From JAZDOH01 sp043798815 (GTDB lineage Bacteria; Patescibacteriota; Gracilibacteria; UM-FILTER-43-11), in contig JAZDOH010000068.1 in the NCBI GenBank assembly GCA_043798815.1, positions 1-13,709 of the forward strand: a stretch of DNA of 13,709 nucleotides, given 5' to 3'. Position 1 is the stretch's first letter, and each line of letters opens with the position of its first letter. The notes below the pieces were generated by a model. It was given only the letters and a program-made list of their open reading frames with translations, had not been told where the DNA came from and did not search any database. Position numbers and translations under genes: made by a program. Below are positions 6,953-12,748 of this stretch, one piece after another.

Positions 6953-8341
6953 TTACCATCCAAACATTTTTCCGATTTCATCCGAGGTCTGACGTTTGTG
7001 CACTACCGTAACATCTCCATTTTGGCAAACCACTTTGGTTGGAGTCGCGTTGAGGCAGTGATGATTGTCAAAGCCGTCCTGGTAATTTCCTGTGTCCAAA
7101 AAGGCGATGATTTGCTTGTCTCCATTTTGCAGATCTTCCAGTCTGGGCAAAAGGATGTAACTGCCGCCACGGGTGTATTTATCATCCGAATCGCAAGACA
7201 TTCCCGCGAGCCATGTTCGAGTGAGCTTTTCGCCGTGAGCGTAATTGACGGGAACGATGTGCCATTGGCGATGCACGGCCCAGGTGTCGAGCAAATGGGT
7301 TTGGAAACTTCCATCGACAACATACCATTGTTTGGCGGTGGCCTTTTCAATTCGTTTTTCATTGAGAACCGAAAAAACGGTCATTTGAGCAGGCGCCACC
7401 ATGTAAGAACCCCATTCGCAAATGATATTGGGATGGGGGATATTATTTTCTTCGCAGAACTTGCTCATGAAACGGATGATCTGATGAACCAACCCGCTGG
7501 TGGCCCATTTTTCTTTGCCGTTGAAGTTCGCGGGCAATCCTCCGCCGATATCAATCGTATCCAGGGAAGGATTGACTTGTTTTAACTTACAATAGATTTC
7601 CATGGCACGTCGGAGTGGCCGGAGAATGTCGGTTTCAAACATCACTTCAGATCCCACGTGGTAATGCAGCAGGGTGAGATTGTAAATTTTTCCCAAGGCA
7701 AAAACTTCATCCGGAGAAAGACCGAAACGTTCAACGCGCTTATCCCAATACGAACGCACTTTCACATCGATCACCACACGCACGCCCACTTGCCCGCGGA
7801 ATTTTTGCAGCGCTTCCCGCTCTGAAAGATCCTCGATGATGGGAACAATGTCCAAACCATTACGCTTAAGCTCAGCGATGAGGTCCAAATACTGTTCGGT
7901 TTTCGGACCGTTACAAATCACTTTGATGCGCGAATTGAAACGATGCTGCTGCCAGAGGCGTTTGACCACCCAAAGCTCATTAGCCGAGGTCGTTTCCAAA
8001 TTTCCCCCCTCGCTGACAATGGGCATCACAAATTCCCGATTCTGATTCACCTTCATGGGATAGTGATAGTAAAAACGGCCTTTGTATTTGTATTCCCGAA
8101 TGCAATCGACAAAAAGATCCATCAAATCTTCCACGCGCTGCTCGATGACGTAGGGGAACATGACTTTTAGAGGCGTGCCGTATTTTTCTGCCAATTCCCG
8201 GATGTTGTACTGGTAATTCCCTTCATATACGACCAGATCGCCTCCTTTGGTAAGGCCTATATGATCCGTATTGAATTCTTTACGCCCGAGCTTCCAGAAT
8301 TTTTTGAAGTTTTTCCCGCGAGGGGATTTACGTTTTTTCAA
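6953..8341 (-). CDS. speA: Arginine decarboxylase-like fold-III PLP enzyme (short SpeA type)
   Basis: Probably decarboxylates arginine to agmatine. At 462 residues it is shorter than classical SpeA (around 630-660). The PLP lysine is K97 in HYPMKVNQNREF; H228 in LLHYHVGSEV is at the cofactor-stacking position; the phosphate-binding glycines are IDIGGGLPANF (about 264-273); CEWGSY (308-313) replaces the usual EPGR-like segment; the catalytic cysteine pair region is GMSCDSDDKY with C383 and D384; Y420 follows in DTGNY. These fit the SpeA/diaminopimelate-decarboxylase superfamily. The start codon is TTG at 8341; no closer ATG would keep the N-terminal domain. Substrate choice is supported by its neighbours aguA and aguB, which use agmatine and its product, but the sequence alone does not exclude another basic amino acid. 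Confidence 0.8.
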   Translation of the reverse strand: MKKRKSPRGKNFKKFWKLGRKEFNTDHIGLTKGGDLVVYEGNYQYNIRELAEKYGTPLKVMFPYVIEQRVEDLMDLFVDCIREYKYKGRFYYHYPMKVNQNREFVMPIVSEGGNLETTSANELWVVKRLWQQHRFNSRIKVICNGPKTEQYLDLIAELKRNGLDIVPIIEDLSEREALQKFRGQVGVRVVIDVKVRSYWDKRVERFGLSPDEVFALGKIYNLTLLHYHVGSEVMFETDILRPLRRAMEIYCKLKQVNPSLDTIDIGGGLPANFNGKEKWATSGLVHQIIRFMSKFCEENNIPHPNIICEWGSYMVAPAQMTVFSVLNEKRIEKATAKQWYVVDGSFQTHLLDTWAVHRQWHIVPVNYAHGEKLTRTWLAGMSCDSDDKYTRGGSYILLPRLEDLQNGDKQIIAFLDTGNYQDGFDNHHCLNATPTKVVCQNGDVTVVHKRQTSDEIGKMFGW

Positions 8342-8367
8342 TTCAGACGAAATAAAAAAACAACGTA

Positions 8368-8402
8368 ATTTGTTTTATAACAAATATTTTTTTTTAACGC
8401 AA
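8368..8402 (-). promoter_or_regulatory. Candidate speA promoter overlapping an AT-rich hairpin
   Basis: On the minus strand TTGCGT (8402-8397) and TATAAA (8379-8374) are 17 bp apart, about 32 bp before the TTG start. The -10 lies inside a perfect 7-bp inverted repeat, ATTTGTT/AACAAAT with a TTAT loop (8368-8385). On the plus strand the hairpin is followed by nine Ts (8387-8395), but no plus-strand gene needs a terminator here. The hairpin could still be a weak terminator of aguA or a regulatory site. Confidence 0.35.
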
Positions 8403-8426
8403 TAGATTTTTTAGAATTTTCAAAAA

Positions 8427-9449
8427 TTATTTCTTGGGCTGTTGTTGAGTGGAACAATGCAGAGCACCTAAACCCCAAATAAGATCCGTGCAATCAATGC
8501 CCATTATTTCTCGCCCGGGAAATAACGGTTTTAAAATCTCGATCGCTCTCTCATCTTGTGGGCAGCAGAAGGTCGGGACAAGTACGCGCGTATTGCCGAT
8601 ATAAAAATTCGCATAACTCGCGGGTAAGCGACGATTTTGATGAATCACAGGCGCTGGCATCGGCAAGGGGATTACCGTGAAAGGTTTTTCATCCTGATCC
8701 GTCATGGTTTTAAGGAGGTCAAAGTTATTTTGCAGTGCCTGATAATTTTCGTCCGCTTTATTTTTTTCTACCGCGCACACCACGGTGGTTTCATTTACAA
8801 ATCGCGCGATGTCGTCCACGTGTCCGCTCGTATCATCGCCTACCACGCCGTCTTTGAGCCACAGCACGTGTGTAGCGCCAAAGTGTTCGCGCAGCATGGC
8901 TTCGATTTTCGTTTTATTCATCCCCGGGTTGCGATTCAGATTGAGCAGGCACTGCTCGGTCGTCAAAAGTGTTCCTTTTCCATTAACATCAATCGATCCG
9001 CCCTCAAGCACTCGGTGCGTTTGAATTACGGGGATATCAAGCGCTGCTCCAACTTTTTGCGGCACCACATCATCCAGTTCATAAGGCCATTGTCCGCCCC
9101 AGGCGTTGTGTATCCAGTCGGTGATAACGAGTTTTCCTGCATCATCTCGCACGAAAATAGGCCCATTGTCGCGAATCCACGAAGCGTTCGTGGGAATATG
9201 AAAAAATCGAACCTGTCCATCGGCGAATGAAACGTTTTTTTCTGCGAGCACACGACGTGCCTCTTTCTCCATTACAGCGTCATTCACACAAACGTAAACT
9301 TTTTCACTTGGAATCAGTGCGCGAATGATTTCAGCATACACATAAGGTACGAGTTCCAATTTGCCCGGCCAGTGCGGCTCGTAATGAGGCCATGAAAGCC
9401 ACGTAGCTTCATGCGATTCCCATTCCGCCGGCATTATATATTTATTCAT
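8427..9449 (-). CDS. aguA: Agmatine deiminase
   Basis: Hydrolyses agmatine to N-carbamoylputrescine and ammonia, the second step from arginine to putrescine. Length 340 residues, within the family range. Family motifs are all present: PAEWESHEATWLSWPH at the N-terminus, D94 in WIRDNGP, NAWGGQWPY, LEGGSIDVNGKGTLLTTEQC (148-167), catalytic-site H210 in GDDTSGHVDDIARF, ASYANFYI, and the catalytic cysteine C332 in LIWGLGALHC. It sits between the speA-like gene and aguB on the same strand. A TATAAT (9466-9461) lies only 11 bp before the ATG, so it may also have its own promoter. Confidence 0.96.
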   Translation of the reverse strand: MNKYIMPAEWESHEATWLSWPHYEPHWPGKLELVPYVYAEIIRALIPSEKVYVCVNDAVMEKEARRVLAEKNVSFADGQVRFFHIPTNASWIRDNGPIFVRDDAGKLVITDWIHNAWGGQWPYELDDVVPQKVGAALDIPVIQTHRVLEGGSIDVNGKGTLLTTEQCLLNLNRNPGMNKTKIEAMLREHFGATHVLWLKDGVVGDDTSGHVDDIARFVNETTVVCAVEKNKADENYQALQNNFDLLKTMTDQDEKPFTVIPLPMPAPVIHQNRRLPASYANFYIGNTRVLVPTFCCPQDERAIEILKPLFPGREIMGIDCTDLIWGLGALHCSTQQQPKK

Positions 9450-9452
9450 TTT

Positions 9453-9528
9453 AATTACGAATTATAAATTACGAATTACGAATTTTTATCTAGATACAGA
9501 ATTCATTCATCATTTCTTATTCGTAATT
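9453..9528. repeat. AATTACGAATT microrepeats and inverted copy between aguA and aguB
   Basis: AATTACGAATT occurs at 9453-9463, 9467-9477 and 9474-9484, the last two overlapping. An inverted copy, ATTCGTAATT, lies at 9519-9528 inside the last codons of aguB. The copies at 9474-9483 and 9519-9528 can form a 10-bp stem with a 35-base loop. The spacer (9450-9502) is otherwise empty apart from the aguA -10 box. Confidence 0.7.
9461..9466 (-). promoter_or_regulatory. -10 box of aguA
   Basis: Perfect TATAAT on the minus strand, 11 bp before the ATG at 9449, implying a leader of about five bases. No convincing -35 box is seen at the expected spacing. Confidence 0.4.
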
Positions 9529-10348
9529 CTTTTAAAAATGGCCACTCTTTTCGCATTTCATCGATAGCGGAAAGGTTGCATTCTACGATAAGATTCTCCT
9601 CTTTTTCAGTCGAGGCCTTGGCAATCACGCGCCCATACGGATCGCTCACAAAGGAGGTACCCCAAAACTTCAAATTATCTTCCACGCCCATCCGATTCAC
9701 TGCCGCGACAAACACATTATTCGCGATGGAATGGCTTCGCTGAATGGTTTGCCAGGCTTCGTGCTCAGCATCTTTTTTCCATTGAGGATTTGTTTTGGGA
9801 CAGCCAATAGCCGTGGGATAAAACAAAATCTGAGCGCCTTTACTTGCGGCAATGCGCGCGCCTTCCGGAAACCACTGGTCGTAACAAATCATTGGCGCGA
9901 TTTTTCCATACGGCGTGTCGAACACCTGGAATCCAAGGTCGCCTTTCTCAAAATAATAATTCTCCGCGTACAAATCCGGCGGTAAAGAGGGGATATGCAT
10001 TTTGTGATAAACCCCAATCACTTTTCCATCCGGTCCGAGCACGGCGACGGAATTAAAGTATTTTCTATTCGCCGTTTTTTCAAAAAGCGAAACAATCAAA
10101 ACAGTTTTGGTTTCCAGCGCCACTTTGCCGAGCGCTTCCGTAGTAGATCCCGGGATGTATTCCGCTGTTTCAAACCATTTGCCATCTTTTTTCCCCTGAC
10201 AAAAGTAAGGCGATAGAAAAAGCTCTGGTAACGCGATGATTTGCGCCCCTTTTTTCGCGCACGCCCGAATGCCCGCTATCGCTTTCGCGAGATTCTCGGC
10301 TGGATCTTCATTGCACTGCATTTGAACAAGGCCAATAGAAACTTTCAT
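9503..10348 (-). CDS. aguB: N-carbamoylputrescine amidase (nitrilase superfamily)
   Basis: Hydrolyses N-carbamoylputrescine to putrescine, CO2 and ammonia, finishing the route begun by the two neighbouring genes. Length 281 residues, usual for AguB. The nitrilase triad is visible: E42 in ALPELFLSPYFC, K116 in YHKMHIP and C155 in APMICYDQWFPE. Other AguB-like segments are ENYYFEKGDLGFQVFDTPYG, YPTAIG, the AWQTIQRSHSIANNVFVAAVNR helix, and FWGTSFVSDPYG. The ATG at 10348 is six bases after a perfect TATAAT, so the mRNA is probably leaderless and the gene may head the aguB-aguA unit. Confidence 0.93.
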   Translation of the reverse strand: MKVSIGLVQMQCNEDPAENLAKAIAGIRACAKKGAQIIALPELFLSPYFCQGKKDGKWFETAEYIPGSTTEALGKVALETKTVLIVSLFEKTANRKYFNSVAVLGPDGKVIGVYHKMHIPSLPPDLYAENYYFEKGDLGFQVFDTPYGKIAPMICYDQWFPEGARIAASKGAQILFYPTAIGCPKTNPQWKKDAEHEAWQTIQRSHSIANNVFVAAVNRMGVEDNLKFWGTSFVSDPYGRVIAKASTEKEENLIVECNLSAIDEMRKEWPFLKELRIRNDE

Positions 10349-10354
10349 AAATGA

Positions 10355-10360
10355 ATTATA
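10355..10360 (-). promoter_or_regulatory. -10 box of aguB, leaderless start
   Basis: Perfect TATAAT on the minus strand with only six bases between it and the ATG at 10348. Transcription would start at or within a base or two of the start codon. The -35 region is not convincing. Confidence 0.45.
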
Positions 10361-10378
10361 TCAAAGTTTTTTGAAATT

Positions 10379-10708
10379 TTACTGGCTCACCACCAGAATG
10401 CCGTGCTGCCGTACTTCATCGCCAATGATACTGCTACCGTTTTTTTTCAAATCGCCTTTTTCCAGCAAAGTCGGTTCAATCCGGCTGTCCGCCTCAACCG
10501 TCAGTTCCCACAGCCGCATTTTTTTATTCAAATAACCTCTGCCTCGTGGCAGTTTTCCGACAACAACGGCGACATCAATATCGCTATGCTCATGAGATTT
10601 CCCGGTGGCATAGGATCCGAAAAGATAAATTTGCTTAAATCGGAATCTGTTTTTTCGCAAAATATCAGCATAAGTTTTGACCAGCGTTTTCACTTCGCTT
10701 TTTGACAT
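10379..10708 (-). CDS. MNT-type nucleotidyltransferase (MntA-like)
   Basis: A 109-residue minimal nucleotidyltransferase. The active-site signature GS-x10-DxD is exact: G31-S32, then ten residues, then D43-I-D45 in the context YLFGSYATGKSHEHSDIDVAVVV. Proteins of this size form pairs with small HEPN proteins; in the characterised HepT-MntA type the nucleotidyltransferase is the antitoxin and AMPylates the HEPN toxin. The gene overlaps the upstream HEPN gene by 19 bases in the same direction, which supports that pairing. Function as a toxin-antitoxin system is inferred from family and layout only. Confidence 0.8.
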   Translation of the reverse strand: MSKSEVKTLVKTYADILRKNRFRFKQIYLFGSYATGKSHEHSDIDVAVVVGKLPRGRGYLNKKMRLWELTVEADSRIEPTLLEKGDLKKNGSSIIGDEVRQHGILVVSQ

Positions 10709-11091
10709 AATTTTTTGTATAAGGAAATAATGGATTTATAAAATAGATCCGTATAATTCTTAGTGCATAATTTGTAAAATTGCATTTTTTCTTCAGGGTA
10801 TCTCGCCTCCATATTGAATTCATTGGCTTTGGCGATTAATTTTATCTCATCTTCCCCAAGATCGAGCTCAGCTAATTCGATCAGATGTCGGAGATTATGC
10901 GTTTTTGGAACAGGTTTTTCTATTTTGCGTACCGCCAATGCCTTTAGTGCCATTTCCAGAATCATATGCCCATAATACAGACAGTCAGAATAACGTTTAG
11001 CCGAATACAACTCCTGCATCGTCTTGAATTTTTCCTGGGAATTTTCTACCCAGTATTTCACCAGCCCTTCTATTTTTTTCTTTGGTAACAT
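10690..11091 (-). CDS. HEPN-domain protein (HepT-like partner)
   Basis: A 133-residue all-helical protein with HEPN hallmarks: VKYWVENSQEKFKTMQELYS, then RYSDCLYYGHMILEMALKAL (about 33-52) and PKTHNLRHLIELAEL (about 62-76), the two core helix pairs of the fold. HEPN proteins in such pairs can be RNases, but the usual R-x4-6-H catalytic motif is not evident at the expected place: the nearest Arg-His spacings here are R-x8-H and R-x9-H. Nuclease activity is therefore doubtful. It lies first in the pair, with the nucleotidyltransferase frame overlapping its 3' end. A TATAAT lies nine bases before the ATG. Confidence 0.75.
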   Translation of the reverse strand: MLPKKKIEGLVKYWVENSQEKFKTMQELYSAKRYSDCLYYGHMILEMALKALAVRKIEKPVPKTHNLRHLIELAELDLGEDEIKLIAKANEFNMEARYPEEKMQFYKLCTKNYTDLFYKSIISLYKKLCQKAK

Positions 11092-11100
11092 AACGCTACT

Positions 11101-11106
11101 ATTATA
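11101..11106 (-). promoter_or_regulatory. -10 box of the HEPN-nucleotidyltransferase pair
   Basis: Perfect TATAAT on the minus strand, nine bases before the ATG at 11091, again implying a near-leaderless mRNA. A weak TTCTTA lies 17 bp upstream as possible -35. It is back to back with the promoter of the DGR target gene. Confidence 0.45.
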
Positions 11107-11147
11107 AAGTAAAATCGGTCGCCTAAGAAACCGGAAAAGAAATAGAC

Positions 11148-11177
11148 TTGACTAAAATCACTGTTTAATGTTATAGT
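11148..11177 (+). promoter_or_regulatory. Promoter of the DGR target gene
   Basis: TTGACT (11148-11153) and TATAGT (11172-11177) are 18 bp apart, and the -10 is preceded by TG-T, an extended -10 (11169-11171). The start codon follows at 11204. This is among the strongest-looking promoters in the window. Confidence 0.6.
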
Positions 11178-11203
11178 ATAAAAGAAATTTAACTCATCTT
11201 TTT

Positions 11204-11992
11204 ATGGGAAATTCTACAGATACCCTTACAGGAGATACCCTTACAGGCGCAGATGATGTGGCTTTTGTCGCTGAAGCTAAACGCAGAGTTGCAGCTCGGC
11301 CTGAGTTGCAAAACGAATTATCAGCCGTCATAGCCGGAGATACACGCCCCAATTTAAGAGACACTCTTGCCGGCGTAGGCGAAGCTGCGGATGCGGCCGC
11401 CGAAGCAGCCGCGCTCAAGCGCTACCAACATGAATACGAAAGTTTGCCCCAAGACGCAAAAGGGCGTTTAACGTGGGAAGCCGTTTCCGAAAAACTCCTC
11501 GCCAACGAAAGCGCGAAACTCAAGAAAGCCAGAGCCATGCAGGGCAGCGGGCATTTATTCCACATCACCGAAAGCGGAGATGTTCTGGTCAAAGACAGGG
11601 GGGTTGAGCCTGTGATGTACGGCTGGGATAAACCTGAAAGAGAAGAAGGCAGACAACTGGTACAGATTTACGGCCGCGTTCCCGATTTAATGGCCACAAT
11701 CAAACAATGGGCCGACGCCACCGAAATTTCAGCCCGTGTTACGGCAGACGGCTATGAACTGTTTGAGGATGACGGCGAATATGGATTCAGCGAAGAGATG
11801 AAGCGCGCGGCCGCTGTAAATGAAAACGGTTTATTTGTTGCCAGCCAGAATCGCAATGAATGGCGGGATACTGTATTGAAAAACGCCCGGTTCGCGCGCT
11901 TCCGCCCGGTCGCTGGGTACGTCTTCGTGGATGGCGTCGCTCCCGGGAATCGGTCTGGCACGCGCGGCGCCGTCCGCCTGTTAAGGGTCTAA
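11204..11992 (+). CDS. DGR target (variable) protein with C-terminal variable region
   Basis: A 262-residue protein whose last 35 codons (228-262) contain the variable repeat of the retroelement. The ending GNRSGTRGAVRLLRV resembles the C-type-lectin-fold ends of known DGR target proteins, where the surface residues are diversified for ligand binding. The N-terminal part has no signal peptide or membrane segment, so a cytoplasmic protein is likely. It starts with a duplicated DTLTG (residues 6-15, from a 15-bp tandem repeat 11219-11248) and has an Ala-rich helical stretch near 60-70. A middle part (GHLFHITESGDVLVKDRGVEPVMYG, shown here as adjoining segments GHLFHITESG and DVLVKDRGVEPVMYG) precedes ENGLFVASQNRNEWRD. 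I do not recognise the N-terminal family. Fifteen residues differ between VR and the TR-encoded version, 230 to 253. The natural ligand is unknown. Confidence 0.85.
   Translation: MGNSTDTLTGDTLTGADDVAFVAEAKRRVAARPELQNELSAVIAGDTRPNLRDTLAGVGEAADAAAEAAALKRYQHEYESLPQDAKGRLTWEAVSEKLLANESAKLKKARAMQGSGHLFHITESGDVLVKDRGVEPVMYGWDKPEREEGRQLVQIYGRVPDLMATIKQWADATEISARVTADGYELFEDDGEYGFSEEMKRAAAVNENGLFVASQNRNEWRDTVLKNARFARFRPVAGYVFVDGVAPGNRSGTRGAVRLLRV
11219..11248 (+). repeat. 15-bp tandem duplication in the target gene 5' end
   Basis: GATACCCTTACAGG plus one base occurs twice in a row (11219-11233 and 11234-11248, 14 of 15 bases identical). It encodes DTLTG twice. Being 15 bp, gain or loss of a copy keeps the frame. 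Confidence 0.9.
11885..11987 (+). repeat. DGR variable repeat (VR)
   Basis: A 103-bp copy of the template repeat 12301-12403, in the same orientation and in frame in the target gene. It aligns without gaps and differs at 24 positions; 23 of them are adenines in the TR (changed to T, G or C) and one is C to G (11962). Of 27 TR adenines in the first 80 positions, 22 differ. The 3' part 11963-11980 is identical to the TR, adenine-free and mostly GC, as expected for the initiation-of-mutagenic-homing segment. Confidence 0.96.
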
Positions 11993-12300
11993 AAACTTGA
12001 GATTTGAATCTTTATTTTTCTTTTGATTCTTTTTCTTTTTTCTTGAATTTGTTACACTCCGATTGAACCGGTGAATAGTCACTCGGGGTTTTAAAACCTG
12101 CGGGCTACCGGAAAATGCGCTTTCTTCAAAAGGCTTTGAATTCAAAAAGAAGCCCGAAAGAGCATTCCAAAAACCATAGACCCTTAAGATTGAGCGGGGA
12201 GTAGCTCTGTATGAAAGAGCTGAAAAAAGCAAACCAATGCCTCCCAAGCGGCTGCGGCTGCAGAAGGAGAACGGACATTCCCCGTCATGTAGTATGACCC
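11993..12300 (+). ncRNA. Spacer and probable structured 5' part of the template RNA
   Basis: No convincing gene. 12000-12050 holds a short AGAT-TTGA-ATCT palindrome and a long T/C-rich tract. An extended -10, TG-T-TACACT (12050-12058), could start the template RNA at about 12065. Inverted repeats follow: CCGGT/ACCGG (12068-12072, 12107-12111) enclosing GTGA/TCAC (12071-12082) and GGTTTTAAAACC (12087-12098); TTTGAATTCAAA (12135-12146) within GGCTT/AAGCC; AGCTCT/AGAGCT with a 7-base loop (12203-12221); and GTCAT/ATGAC (12284-12298) ending two bases before the TR. TAGACCCTTAA at 12177-12187 is the exact reverse complement of the VR edge 11981-11991. DGR template RNAs need flanking sequence for cDNA priming, so an RNA element is plausible; the fold itself was judged by eye. 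Confidence 0.5.
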
Positions 12301-12403
12301 GCCCGGAACGCGAACTTCAACCCGGACAATGGGAACGTCAACGTGAATGACATCAATCCCAGGAATCGGAATGACAACCGCGGCGCCGTCCGCCTGATAA
12401 GGG
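12301..12403 (+). repeat. DGR template repeat (TR)
   Basis: The non-coding master copy of the VR. Read in the VR frame it has eleven Asn codons (six AAC, five AAT) in 34 codons, the usual design because mutating the two As of AAY gives many residues and no stop. A TGA at 12295-12297 closes this frame upstream, so it is not part of a protein gene. The adenine-free segment 12379-12396 matches the VR. The repeat ends one base before the stop codon of the opposite-strand avd gene. Confidence 0.95.
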
Positions 12404-12748
12404 CTATTGGTTATACAAAGATTTTAACCATCCGCCCAGCATCTTTCCGACTTCATCCAGTTTGGCCTGAAGTTGAAATATGCCTGTTACGTTGCTCAGT
12501 CGGAATTCCAAAATCAGCCTCAATTTTAAGCGTGCCACCTCCAGCTTTCCGTTGGCTTTTAAAAGATAACCCGCTTTCAGTGGCTTCGGCGCGTTTTTAG
12601 CCATGACCAGCTGTTCGATTAAATCCAGAACCGTCTGCTCAAAGCTTATTCCCAAAGAATGTCGCCATCGCTTGTTGAGTTTGAGGTTCAAATCGACTAT
12701 GTTTTTATACGCTTCATAGCTCCGATTGATAATGGGCAATGTATCCAT
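12404..12748 (-). CDS. avd: Avd-like four-helix accessory protein of the DGR
   Basis: A 114-residue helical protein of the Avd / 23S-rRNA-intervening-sequence-protein family. Known Avd forms a basic, ring-like homopentamer that binds the reverse transcriptase and template RNA and is needed for mutagenic retrohoming. Matching features are LPIINRSYEAYKNIV at the start, KRWRHSLGISFEQTVLDLIE, the basic helix GKLEVARLKLRLILEFRL, and the hallmark ending KLDEVGKMLGGWLKS (about 96-110). The ATG at 12748 is preferred; the frame is open to 12802 but the added residues do not fit the family. The gene is antisense to TR and RT, sits between them, and its 5' end overlaps the RT 5' end head-to-head by 17 bp. 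It ends one base past the TR, so avd mRNA and any TR-RT read-through RNA would be complementary over the whole gene. Confidence 0.85.
   Translation of the reverse strand: MDTLPIINRSYEAYKNIVDLNLKLNKRWRHSLGISFEQTVLDLIEQLVMAKNAPKPLKAGYLLKANGKLEVARLKLRLILEFRLSNVTGIFQLQAKLDEVGKMLGGWLKSLYNQ

Noticed and set aside
11981..12247. Minus-strand open frame across the spacer
   Set aside because: Its start and end fall in the structured spacer and VR edge, its composition is low-complexity (Lys/Asn-rich end from the T/C tract), and it shows no homology pattern.
11885..12403. VR/TR as an ordinary gene duplication or insertion-sequence terminal repeats
   Set aside because: Differences are almost only at adenines of one copy, which random drift would not produce, and there is no transposase.
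12343..12600. Plus-strand open frame starting inside the TR
   Set aside because: It consists of TR sequence followed by the antisense of avd; the TR is non-coding and the frame is closed just upstream by TGA 12295-12297.
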